From the NCBI GenBank assembly GCA_026710945.1, contig JAPOQA010000001.1, positions 1 to 56,441 on the forward strand: DNA of 56,441 nt, in the 5' to 3' direction. Source of the DNA: Chloroflexota bacterium. Lineage in GTDB: Bacteria; Chloroflexota; UBA11872; VXOZ01. Under the pieces are notes generated by a model. The model saw only the letters and a list, made by a program, of their open reading frames with translations. It was not told the origin of the DNA and ran no database searches. Numbering within the stretch: the first letter of the stretch is position 1; every line of letters begins with the position of its first letter. Shown piece by piece: positions 7,784 to 15,657 of this stretch. The position numbers and the translations under genes were made by a program.

Positions 7784-8974
7784 TTAACCGCGCGGATAGA
7801 AAGTGTCCACGAGACGGTCTACGTCCGTCGGCTCGCAACCGTACTTCTCCGTGAAGCTCTCATGGACTTTCTCTTCATATTGTGTGGTCTCCTGCAGGGG
7901 GAATGAAATGGTCGTCCGATCCTTCCCACCGGACTCCAACATCGCGATGTCCATCTCCTGGTCGAGCCGCGCGGCGTGCGCGCCATACGCGGGCTCGGCG
8001 TCTTCCCGCACTGCCGTAGCGATGCTCAGCAGTTCGTCGGCTACTTGCACCTGATTCTCGGTCAAGGAATACTGCTGGAAGGGATTTTCCCACGTAACGC
8101 GCCGGTCGGGGAGCGCCACCTCGAGGCGCTCGAGGACTTCTACGCCGTCTCGCTCGCTCGTAATGCGCTGCGGCAGGACCGGTGTGCTTTGAGCGCCCGA
8201 AAGCAGTTCGTCGGCGGGAACGGCGTGGATTTCGTCGCCCACGATTGCGCCGTGAGTTCCGTCAATCTGCGAGCAGCGAAAGGCCCCGCGACCAAGGGAC
8301 CGGGCATGGATAACGTTGGAGTACGCAGAGAGCGCCGTCACCCCGTTCGCAAAATCAATGATGCCGATGGAGAGTCTTTCGCTCTCGTGGTGACGCAGCA
8401 TGCGGTCGATGATCGGCACCACCGGGCTGGTATGGGAAACACCCATCACCGCCGTGGGGTCCGCCCCCGCCCAAAGGCGGAGGACGCTCATGCCGTGGTA
8501 GCCGCCCTCCTCGAAGATGCGATAGATGCGGCTGACAGTGCCGATAGCGCCGGAGTTGATAACTTCCTGCTTGAGGCGGATGAGCGGCTGGCGGTAGTAG
8601 TTCTCCGCCACTTCCAGCTTCACCCGGTTTTGTTGTGCCGTCTCGATCATCAAGTCGGCGAGTGGCAGAGTCCTCGCGATTGGCGTCTCCACGATTTGGT
8701 GGATGCCGTGTGTCGACAGAAAGCAACTCAGCGCATGGTGGGCGTCGCCGGGCACCACCACGTCGGCAATGTCTAACGATTCGTTCGCTACAAGCTCTCG
8801 CGCAGAGGTGTATGCTCTGCACCCATACCGCGCCGCCACCTCTTGGGCCCGCTCCTCCGTGGCGTCGCACACGGCCACGAAGTTGAATACATCATCCAGC
8901 GCAGCAAGCACCGGAGCGTGGGCCCCCGCGCCCCGGCGCCCGGCGCCGACCAGAGCGATATTGAGACGTTCCAT
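7784..8974 (-). CDS. Gfo/Idh/MocA-family oxidoreductase-like protein
   Basis: A 396-residue protein with an N-terminal Rossmann fold (NIALVGAGRRGAGAHAPVLA at about residues 5-24, then AVCDATEERA) and a C-terminal Gfo/Idh/MocA-type domain (RLKQEVINSGAIGTVSRIY). These enzymes usually oxidise or reduce sugars and polyols with NAD(P). The conserved EKP motif that carries the catalytic lysine reads VETPIA here, so the lysine is replaced by threonine and the protein may not be a standard dehydrogenase. A strong AAGGAGG ribosome binding site precedes the ATG at 8974. It is followed 147 bases later by the cupin gene on the same strand. Substrate unknown. Confidence 0.88.
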   Translation of the reverse strand: MERLNIALVGAGRRGAGAHAPVLAALDDVFNFVAVCDATEERAQEVAARYGCRAYTSARELVANESLDIADVVVPGDAHHALSCFLSTHGIHQIVETPIARTLPLADLMIETAQQNRVKLEVAENYYRQPLIRLKQEVINSGAIGTVSRIYRIFEEGGYHGMSVLRLWAGADPTAVMGVSHTSPVVPIIDRMLRHHESERLSIGIIDFANGVTALSAYSNVIHARSLGRGAFRCSQIDGTHGAIVGDEIHAVPADELLSGAQSTPVLPQRITSERDGVEVLERLEVALPDRRVTWENPFQQYSLTENQVQVADELLSIATAVREDAEPAYGAHAARLDQEMDIAMLESGGKDRTTISFPLQETTQYEEKVHESFTEKYGCEPTDVDRLVDTFYPRG

Positions 8975-9129
8975 GGTTTCGGCCTCCTTACCTTAAACTA
9001 ACTGGGAGCTACTTACAGTCTAGTCCGCAACGGTCTCAGGATGGATGCCTGGCATACGTACGGTGTCAGTCACGTTACCGTTATTCTATGGTACGCTGGC
9101 AAATGTTGAAAGGGACAGAGGAGATGAAT

Positions 9130-10167
9130 ATGCAAGAGCCGTTGTATATTGAGGTTACGCGCGGCGCGCTTGTAGAGAGCGTACATCGTGCCCACGCTGC
9201 GGTCGTGGATAACGCCGGAAACCTTCTGTACGCCGCTGGTGATCCGGAGAGAGTTACGTTCTTGCGCTCGTCGGCAAAACCGATCCAAGCACTCGCCATG
9301 GTCGAGAGCGGCGCCGCAGGACGATTTGGTTTCACAGACCGTGAAGTTGCGGTGATGTGCGCGTCGCATTTTGGCGAGCCGTTTCACGTAGCTGCCGTGC
9401 AAAGCATTTTGCAGAAGATTGGCTTGGATGAAGAAGCATTGGCGTGCGGCACGCACGCACCCACTCACGCGCCGAGCGCGGAGGCGCTGGTCCGCGCGGG
9501 CGAGTCTCCCCGGAAGATTCACAATAACTGTTCCGGCAAGCATGCCAGCATGCTCTCGCTCTGCCGGCACGCCGGGTGGAACATTGAAGGCTATACCGCA
9601 CCCGACCATCCGGTGCAGGTGCGCCTACGGAAGGTTCTGGCGGAGATGGCCGGGGTTCCCACGGAGGATGTTTACGTTGCCGTAGACGGCTGCAATGCGC
9701 CGGTATTTGCCATTCCGCTCCGCAACATCGGCCGCGCATTCGCTCAGTTAGCACAGCCTGCCGCCGTCTCACCAAACCGGGAGGCCGCGATCCAACGTAT
9801 TTCGCAAGCAATGCGGGCTCATCCGGAAATGGTGTCCGGCACGAACGGCTTTACCACGAACCTCATGCGCGTGGCGGGTGACAACGTGGTGTCAAAGAGT
9901 GGCGCCGAAGGGCTCTTCTGCGCAGGCGCCCTGTCCCAAGGCTGGGGCGTCGCGGTCAAGATAGAAGACGGGGATGCTCGCGCCCACCCGGTGCTGGTGC
10001 CCGAACTCCTCGCTGCACTGCACGTCATCGACTCCGGTCAACGCGATCGACTGCGCGAACTGCACGCTCCGGGGGTCCTTAATACCGCTGGGGTCACGGT
10101 GGGAGCAATACGACCGCACTTTACGCCAACGGGCGAAATATTGTCCAAAGTAGCAATGCCCAGGTAA
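9130..10167 (+). CDS. L-asparaginase of the Rhizobium etli AnsA (type II / bacterial 'asparaginase' PF06089) family
   Basis: A protein of about 345 residues in the family that hydrolyses L-asparagine and is unrelated to classical E. coli-type asparaginases. Visible family blocks are RSSAKPIQALAMVESGA, the SHFGEPFHV segment, the HNNCSGKHASMLSLCRH core, DGCNAPVFAIPL and MVSGTNGFTTNLM. The start chosen is ATG 9130, which has GAGGAG six bases upstream; ATG 9124 and a longer reading from 9088 are also open. Its 3' end overlaps the end of the convergent membrane-protein gene by 47 bases. Confidence 0.93.
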   Translation: MQEPLYIEVTRGALVESVHRAHAAVVDNAGNLLYAAGDPERVTFLRSSAKPIQALAMVESGAAGRFGFTDREVAVMCASHFGEPFHVAAVQSILQKIGLDEEALACGTHAPTHAPSAEALVRAGESPRKIHNNCSGKHASMLSLCRHAGWNIEGYTAPDHPVQVRLRKVLAEMAGVPTEDVYVAVDGCNAPVFAIPLRNIGRAFAQLAQPAAVSPNREAAIQRISQAMRAHPEMVSGTNGFTTNLMRVAGDNVVSKSGAEGLFCAGALSQGWGVAVKIEDGDARAHPVLVPELLAALHVIDSGQRDRLRELHAPGVLNTAGVTVGAIRPHFTPTGEILSKVAMPR

Positions 10168-10876
10168 TTGCGCCGACCGTTCCGTATTCGAACACTACCG
10201 CCATGCCCATTCTCTTGGCGCGGTACGCGCGGGCCAATCCAAGCACCACGTGGACGTGCAGCAAGAGCGCCAGCGCCTCTTGGAACGCCGGCAGCGGCCA
10301 AAAGCTCAGCGCCCACGTGATCTCGCCCACGATCAGAGCCGTCAACAAGCTGTATGTTTGAATTGCGGCCCGGGGCATACGTTCGCGAAACAGTATAGAC
10401 ATGCTCCCAGCGTGCGCGGCGATGGCGGCAAGCGCCGCCTGCAAGACGATATTGATATTCCACGTATCGAGTGTGACAAAGAGCATGGCAATCGCGACGT
10501 AAACGGTCGCTTGGTTGGGCCATGTGATTGAGCGCCGCGCACTGTAGTAGCGACTCTGGTGGTAGTCCATAATCGCCAGGAAAAAGAGGACGCCGAACAG
10601 GGCGCTGCCGATGAGAGTTGCGCGTTCGTCGGGGATCGTGCGCCAGAACAGCGCGCTTGCCAAGGTGAGCAAGAGCGGCGCTAACATCCATGCCGACTCT
10701 TCACGCCGGGCTCCCACGATTTCTCGCAATGCGGCAAGCACGACACCGAGCAGGACGAACACGGCAACGATCAGCAGCGGCATGGTCGCGCGCGACGTGA
10801 GCAGTACGCCAACGGTAGCAATCGCGCTCAATACGATAAGCCGGTCGAAGAGGAGCCGCTGATACCAATTCTGCAC
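10121..10876 (-). CDS. Polytopic membrane protein of unknown function
   Basis: A 251-residue protein consisting almost wholly of hydrophobic helices (about seven to eight), with short basic loops and no recognisable catalytic motif. I do not recognise the family with confidence. It overlaps the 3' end of the asparaginase gene (tail to tail, 47 bases). Because membrane-protein composition is preserved along the whole length and the frame is the only long one on this strand, it is likely real. No operon partner is seen; the region upstream is non-coding repeat. Confidence 0.75.
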   Translation of the reverse strand: MQNWYQRLLFDRLIVLSAIATVGVLLTSRATMPLLIVAVFVLLGVVLAALREIVGARREESAWMLAPLLLTLASALFWRTIPDERATLIGSALFGVLFFLAIMDYHQSRYYSARRSITWPNQATVYVAIAMLFVTLDTWNINIVLQAALAAIAAHAGSMSILFRERMPRAAIQTYSLLTALIVGEITWALSFWPLPAFQEALALLLHVHVVLGLARAYRAKRMGMAVVFEYGTVGAITWALLLWTIFRPLA

Positions 10877-11251
10877 GTTGTTTGTCTACTCCCTAGGGAG
10901 ACCTCTGCATAGCCCTTGCCGGGGCGGGGAAATCCCCTCTCCCGGCGGAAGCCTGTGCGCAACCCTTCCCAAGGCGGGAACGTCCCCTCTCCCGGTGGAA
11001 GAGGTTAAGAGCCTGCCCCGTACTCGTTACAGCGTATCGACACGTTACGGGGATGAGGGAAAATACCCGCAAGCCAGGCGCTTTCTTGCCGATGTTGCTC
11101 ATCTATGTATGGATCCTATAGGTAAGAGGGACGGGATTAGGCAGAAATCCCCTCACCCCTGCCCTCTCCCCCAGGGAGAGGGAGTAGCTCGTACGCCTCT
11201 GGCCTAAGGTACGCACAGGTCGCTTAGAGGCAGGATAGCACGTTTTTGCTT
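10877..11251. repeat. Non-coding stretch with palindromic repeats upstream of tRNA-Cys
   Basis: Holds tandem related blocks: 'CCCTTGCCGGGGCGGGGAAA' followed by TCCCCTCTCCC at about 10914-10941, and a second copy 'CCCTTCCCAAGGCGGGAACG' followed by TCCCCTCTCCC at about 10971-11000. A CCCCTCACCCCTGCCCTCTC / CCCCAGGGAGAGGG repeat follows at about 11150-11185. No gene is supported in this stretch. Confidence 0.6.
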
Positions 11252-11280
11252 TTGACTTGGTGCACTTCCAAGACTATACT
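11252..11280 (+). promoter_or_regulatory. Sigma-70 promoter of tRNA-Cys
   Basis: TTGACT (11252-11257) and TATACT (11275-11280) with a 17-base spacer, 43 bases before the mature tRNA 5' end. This is one of the best matches to the sigma-70 consensus in the window. Confidence 0.8.
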
Positions 11281-11323
11281 TTAGGTGAAAGAGACGCGGG
11301 AGAATTCCCTTCTTACAGAAGAC

Positions 11324-11398
11324 GGCGACGTAGCCAAGTGGTAAGGCGAGGGTCTGCAAAACCCTTATACAGCGGTTCGATTCCGCTCGTCGCCTCCA
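11324..11398 (+). tRNA. tRNA-Cys (GCA)
   Basis: A complete cloverleaf: acceptor GGCGACG pairs with CGTCGCC, the anticodon loop contains TCTGCAAAA with GCA, the T-arm is AGCGGTTCGATTCCGCT, the discriminator base is T, and CCA is encoded (11396-11398). The sequence closely matches bacterial tRNA-Cys. It stands alone with its own promoter and a downstream intrinsic terminator. Confidence 0.97.
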
Positions 11399-11440
11399 GC
11401 GGTCTTGCCATTGCAGGCACAGTAAGCAATTTGCTCGAAG

Positions 11441-11463
11441 AGCGCCCGGCGAGGCGCTTTTTC
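11441..11463 (+). terminator. Rho-independent terminator after tRNA-Cys
   Basis: Stem AGCGCC (11441-11446), loop CGGCGA, stem GGCGCT (11453-11458), then a run of T to 11462. It lies 43 bases downstream of the tRNA. Confidence 0.85.
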
Positions 11464-11720
11464 ATTTAACGCTGTTTACGATACAGGCTCACTGTTGATG
11501 TCGCTTCGCGATCGGCAACAGCAGAATTGGATGGAAGATAACTCTCCGTGCCAACCGCAGGTACCCAGTCTGTGGCTGCTTCTGCTATTCGCGCTGCGCC
11601 CTGGTCTTTCCGCCCTTCCGGTCTCAAACGGACTCCACCTGAAGCCGTGTCCGACAGAGCACCCCGCCTGAACGGCTCAACTTGAGGAATCTGCGCGCCG
11701 GCCGGCAAGCGATCGTAATC

Positions 11721-12509
11721 CTACACGAGGAATGATCGCAGCACGTGGCGGAGGGCGACCTGCTGCTGGCGGATACGGTCGGTCAAGGGTTGTAGGCCCG
11801 GCGTTTCAAATCCCACCACGCGCCGAATGACCCCGTGCCGCAGAAGTGTCGGTTCGAGGGCGCCGGAACGGCTGGCGCGCACGGAACCGGGGTTAGACAC
11901 GACGAGGCCGCTGCGATTGTAGTTGCCGTCCACGTGGTCGCCCCTGCAGACGGCGTACCCGTGGGACTCGAGGGTATCCAGCAGCGCGACGTCATCAGCG
12001 ACAATCCGCGCAAAGAGAGTGCGCTCCCGCATGCCGCTTTCATACATGTAGAAGCACTGGGAGGTCACATCTTCGTGCAGCGAGACGAGCAGCTCCGCTC
12101 GGTGCTGCAGGAGATAATTCAGGACGATCTCGTTCTCGGGCTGGGCAGTGGGACGCTCGAAGTGGCGGTTGAGGTCTACGACGCCGTTGCCGCGAATGCC
12201 GCGCGCATAGCCGATTGGATTTATGAGAGGCAAGAAGATGAAGCGGATGTGCTGCGCCGCGGCATGGTTAGCCTCATCCTCCCAGAATTGAAGCAGAGCG
12301 AGCGGCCCGGCAATCTCATCACCGTGCGTGCCGGCGAGGACAATGGCGCTACGTTCGCCATCGCCTACCGCTCCGGCGTAAATCGGGAAACGAATGCCAA
12401 ATCGCTCTACCGCGCCTATTTCGGTGAATGAAAACTGGGGAAACCGGGCAGCGAGCGCCTGGTACCGGTGGACAAGCTCCCATACACGGTTTGGATCGCG
12501 GCGGGGCAT
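11721..12509 (-). CDS. M14-type zinc carboxypeptidase / succinylglutamate desuccinylase-like protein
   Basis: A 262-residue protein with the M14 metallopeptidase layout: HGDE (zinc-binding H..E) in VLAGTHGDEIAGPLALLQFW, then PLINPIGYARGIRGNGVVDL with NRHF, the third zinc ligand in LVSLHEDV, and the likely catalytic glutamate in VVGFETPGLQ. This is the pattern of small M14 enzymes and of AstE/AspA-type deacylases. The start ATG at 12509 lies three bases after the recR stop codon, so the two genes are probably cotranscribed and translationally coupled. The substrate cannot be told: peptide or amidated amino acid are both possible. Confidence 0.85.
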   Translation of the reverse strand: MPRRDPNRVWELVHRYQALAARFPQFSFTEIGAVERFGIRFPIYAGAVGDGERSAIVLAGTHGDEIAGPLALLQFWEDEANHAAAQHIRFIFLPLINPIGYARGIRGNGVVDLNRHFERPTAQPENEIVLNYLLQHRAELLVSLHEDVTSQCFYMYESGMRERTLFARIVADDVALLDTLESHGYAVCRGDHVDGNYNRSGLVVSNPGSVRASRSGALEPTLLRHGVIRRVVGFETPGLQPLTDRIRQQQVALRHVLRSFLV

Positions 12510-12512
12510 AGC

Positions 12513-13121
12513 TTAGGCGTTATCCTGACGCCCTTGCAAGGCGCTTGCTATGGTCCCCTCGTCGGCGTATTCGAGGTCTGCGCCGGTCGGCAAGCCCCGC
12601 GCCAGCCGCGTAACGCGCGTGGCGAACGTCGCGGAAACCTGAGCCACGTAGCTAGCCGTCGTGTCGCCTTCGTGGTCGGCGTCCATGGCGAGAATCAATT
12701 CCTCTACCGGTTGCGCTTGCAACCGCTGGACGAGTTCAGCGATTCTCACGTCTTCCACGTTGCGGCCTTCCAACGGCGACAAGGAGCCGTGCAGAACGTG
12801 ATAGAGACCGGCGTAGAGGCCGGTTCGCTCGATTGCCAGGAGGTCCAGCGGCTCTTCGACGACGCAGATGCGACTCCGGTCGCGGTCCGGGTCCTGACAA
12901 ATAGGACAGGGATCGTGCTCACTGAGATTGAAACAACGCGAGCACCAGACCGTCTGAGCGCCCAGATTCTCGAGGGCTGTCGCGAGGTTGCGGGCGAGAT
13001 CCGGAGATGAGCGGAGCAAATAAAACGCCAGTCGTTGTGCTGTACGGGGGCCGATGCCGGGCAGCCGGGATAGCTCTTCGATGAGCCGAGCTACGGGCGC
13101 GGGGAGGCTCATCCGGGCCAT
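12513..13121 (-). CDS. recR: Recombination protein RecR
   Basis: A 202-residue RecR, which acts with RecF/RecO in loading RecA at gaps. It has the N-terminal helix-hairpin-helix (LSRLPGIGPRTAQRLAFYLL), the four-cysteine zinc motif (CSRC...CPIC), the Toprim domain (CVVEEPLDLLAIE) and the C-terminal VTRLARGLPTGADLEYAD block. An AAGGAGA site lies upstream of the start. It follows ybaB by 37 bases, the near-universal ybaB-recR arrangement; dnaX, often before them, is not here. Confidence 0.97.
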   Translation of the reverse strand: MARMSLPAPVARLIEELSRLPGIGPRTAQRLAFYLLRSSPDLARNLATALENLGAQTVWCSRCFNLSEHDPCPICQDPDRDRSRICVVEEPLDLLAIERTGLYAGLYHVLHGSLSPLEGRNVEDVRIAELVQRLQAQPVEELILAMDADHEGDTTASYVAQVSATFATRVTRLARGLPTGADLEYADEGTIASALQGRQDNA

Positions 13122-13158
13122 CGCTACGCTGTCTCCTTAGATTGAGAATACGGTGGCG

Positions 13159-13485
13159 CTACGTCAGACCGGGAATATTCATGCCGCCCGTAACGGCGGA
13201 AAGACGGCGGCCCGCAAGCTCCTGCGATTTGCCCACGGCATCATTGACAGCGGCGACGAGCAAGTCCTGCAACATGGCAACGCCCTCTTCGTCTACCTCA
13301 CCCTCCGGGGTGACGGTGGACTCCAGGACGTCGGGTAGGATTTCGATGGCATGCACTTTCTGATGGCCGGTCATAACGACCTTGACCGCTCCGCCACCGG
13401 CGGTGCTTTCTACCAACTCTCTTTCCAATTCTTCCTGGATTTTCGTCATCTTTTGCTGCATCTGCCGCAGCATCTTCATCGACAT
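13159..13485 (-). CDS. ybaB: YbaB/EbfC family nucleoid-associated protein
   Basis: A 108-residue DNA-binding protein of the YbaB/EbfC family. It begins with the Met/Gln-rich coiled coil (MKMLRQMQQKMTKIQEELER), followed by the VESTAGGGAVKVVMTGHQKV beta region and the VAAVNDAVGKSQEL helix, as usual for the family. A GGAG eight bases upstream supports ATG 13485. It is the first gene of the ybaB-recR-M14 peptidase set. Confidence 0.95.
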   Translation of the reverse strand: MSMKMLRQMQQKMTKIQEELERELVESTAGGGAVKVVMTGHQKVHAIEILPDVLESTVTPEGEVDEEGVAMLQDLLVAAVNDAVGKSQELAGRRLSAVTGGMNIPGLT

Positions 13486-13672
13486 GCGCAGTTCTCCTCA
13501 ATGGTGGCTGTGTATTCACAGCATACCAGATGGGCAGCAGGACGAATAGGCACGAAACTGTTCTTTACTTTTCCGTCTGACAATGCCTATAATGGTGCCA
13601 GGCCACAATACGTGTGTGGGCATGATGTGTCTTTGCCAAAAGAGTAAAACGTGAAGAGGGTGAAGGTAACCA

Positions 13673-14857
13673 GTGCAAGAATCACCAATGACAGAAGTTC
13701 CGATGACGATGGAGTCCTTGCTGAGCGAGATTGAAAGTTCAATTCGCACAGTGCGGCGCGGCGACGTGGTTGAAGGCGTTGTCGTGCAGTCTGCCTCTGA
13801 TGAGATCATGGTGGACATCGGTCTCAAGGCAGAAGGAATTGTCTCCGGCAGGGAACTCGCGCGCATGGATGAAGCGCTCGACATGAGCGTGGGTGAGAAA
13901 GTGCTGGTGTACGTAGTAAACCCTGAAACCGCTGAAGGTCATGCGTTGCTTTCCATCCGGCGCGCGATGGCAGAACGTGCCTGGCGGGAGATCGAAGAGC
14001 GATACAACAACGGCGAAATCCTGGAAACCTCCGTTATCGACGCCAACAAAGGCGGCGTGATCGTAGACATCGGGTTGCGCGGTTTCGTGCCCAGTTCCCA
14101 GCTTGTTTCGTTGGAACGACCGCCGAACCGGGATGCGAGTGAGGAAGACCTCTTGGCGCGCCTCTCCGAGCTTATCGGACGGGAACTAAAGCTCAAGATC
14201 ATCGAAGTGGACCGGCGCCGAAACCGGCTGATTCTCTCCGAACGCCTGGCGGAACGTGAGATGCGCGCGCAACAGCGCGAGCAGTTGCTCAAGGAACTCG
14301 AAGTAGGCCAGACACGCGAGGGCGTGGTGAGCAACCTTTGCAGCTTTGGCGCGTTCGTAGACTTGGGCGGCGCCGACGGCCTGGTGCACATTTCTGAGAT
14401 TTCCTGGAGCCGCGTGGAGGACCCAAGTGAGGTGCTGGGCGTCGGCGAGCGCGTAAATGTCAGCGTACTCAGCCTGGACCATGAAAGTAAGAAGATCGGC
14501 CTCTCCATTAAGCGCACGGAAAAAGACCCCTGGGAAGGCATTGAGGCACGGTATCCCGTAGGCAGAGAAGTGCCTGGCATCATCATTAAGATTGCCCCCT
14601 TTGGCGCATTCGTGCGTGTTGAAGACGGTATCGAAGGACTGGCGCACAATTCCGAAATGACGCCGGAAGGGCGAGACCTCTTGCAGGAAGGCTATGAACT
14701 CACATTCCGGGTACTCAGTGCCGATCCGCAACGTCATCGCATGCGCCTATCACCCATAGACTTGGAAGAGAAGCTTGGGCACTTGATGGATGAGGCCGAC
14801 GACGAGGAACCTGAGCACACCGAATTAGAGCCTGCATCCGAAGCACAGGACGACTAA
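13673..14857 (+). CDS. rpsA: 30S ribosomal protein S1 (four S1 domains)
   Basis: A 394-residue S1-family protein with four OB-fold S1 repeats: the first begins at GDVVEGVVVQSASDEIMVDI, the second at GEILETSVIDANKGGVIVDI, the third at GQTREGVVSNLCSFGAFVDL with VHISEISWSR, and the fourth at GREVPGIIIKIAPFGAFVRV. Four-domain S1 proteins are common outside Proteobacteria. It binds mRNA on the small subunit and aids initiation. The C-terminus is acidic. GTG at 13673 has a GAAGG six bases upstream; an ATG at 13688 is an alternative start. Confidence 0.95.
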   Translation: MQESPMTEVPMTMESLLSEIESSIRTVRRGDVVEGVVVQSASDEIMVDIGLKAEGIVSGRELARMDEALDMSVGEKVLVYVVNPETAEGHALLSIRRAMAERAWREIEERYNNGEILETSVIDANKGGVIVDIGLRGFVPSSQLVSLERPPNRDASEEDLLARLSELIGRELKLKIIEVDRRRNRLILSERLAEREMRAQQREQLLKELEVGQTREGVVSNLCSFGAFVDLGGADGLVHISEISWSRVEDPSEVLGVGERVNVSVLSLDHESKKIGLSIKRTEKDPWEGIEARYPVGREVPGIIIKIAPFGAFVRVEDGIEGLAHNSEMTPEGRDLLQEGYELTFRVLSADPQRHRMRLSPIDLEEKLGHLMDEADDEEPEHTELEPASEAQDD

Positions 14858-14976
14858 GCAAGAAAGAGAAAGAGTCGATCAGGCACATAACTGCCACTGT
14901 TCCCATGTGATGTGGCAAGTACGGCGGGGCCGGCTTCTACGAAGAAGACTGCGACAATGGAGCCAGGAGTATTGTC

Positions 14977-15657
14977 GTGAGTCCTATGTTCGACAAATTT
15001 ACGGTTCGGGCGAAGCGGGTTCTCATGTTTGCGCACGACGAGTCTCGCCGCCTTAATCACGACTATATTGGTACGGAGCACTTGCTCCTTGGCTTGGTGC
15101 GTGCCAAGAAAGGGAGCGCCGCGAAGATGTTGGCCGGCATGGGGGTGGATCACGCCACAGTGCGCGATGCGGTAAAGTCAGTTACGGAACGGGGAACACA
15201 TAGCGTTGTTGGCGACATAAGCCTCACAAAGCGCGCCAAGAAGGTAATTGAACATGCCGCCGAAGAATCACACCTGATGGGACACGACTATATCGGCTCC
15301 GAGCATATTCTCTTGGGTCTCGCGCGTGACACCAACAGCACAGGCGCAAGGCTCCTAAGCGACATGGGAGTGGGGCCGGACAAGATACGCGGCGCCGTGG
15401 AGTTTGCCGCTGAACGTGGGAAGCAGATCAAAGCATCCCAGCTCAGCTTTACTCCGGGCGCAAGCAAAGCACTTGGGTTAGCAGCGGAAGAGGCGCGCCG
15501 GTTAGGGCATAGCGAAGTTGGCACCGGGCACCTGCTCCTTGGTCTTGCAAGCGAAGGCGAAGGGCTCGCGGCCGGTGAACTGCAGGGCCTCGGTGTGGAC
15601 CTGCAAAGGGTGCGCCGACAGGTAAGACAGGCGGTCAGCCAAGGAGAAGCATCGTGA
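14977..15657 (+). CDS. Stand-alone triple Clp-N repeat protein
   Basis: A 226-residue protein made only of Clp N-domain (ClpA/ClpC amino-terminal) repeats: about 1-75 ([34 protein letters not shown]), 76-150 (KRAKKVIEHAAEES, HDYIGSEHILLGLA) and 151-226 ([29 protein letters not shown]). There is no ATPase domain. Its first 20 codons are nearly identical to those of the adjacent clpC, so it arose by duplication of the clpC 5' end and gained a third half-repeat. AGGAG precedes the GTG start by seven bases. Its stop overlaps the clpC start by four bases (GTGA), so expression is coupled. It may act as an adaptor-binding decoy or substrate receptor for ClpC; that is inference. Confidence 0.85.
   Translation: MSPMFDKFTVRAKRVLMFAHDESRRLNHDYIGTEHLLLGLVRAKKGSAAKMLAGMGVDHATVRDAVKSVTERGTHSVVGDISLTKRAKKVIEHAAEESHLMGHDYIGSEHILLGLARDTNSTGARLLSDMGVGPDKIRGAVEFAAERGKQIKASQLSFTPGASKALGLAAEEARRLGHSEVGTGHLLLGLASEGEGLAAGELQGLGVDLQRVRRQVRQAVSQGEAS

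Noticed and set aside
11466-11708. 80-codon minus-strand frame next to the tRNA-Cys terminator
   Set aside because: No family likeness, no good start signal and it abuts the terminator; treated as non-coding.
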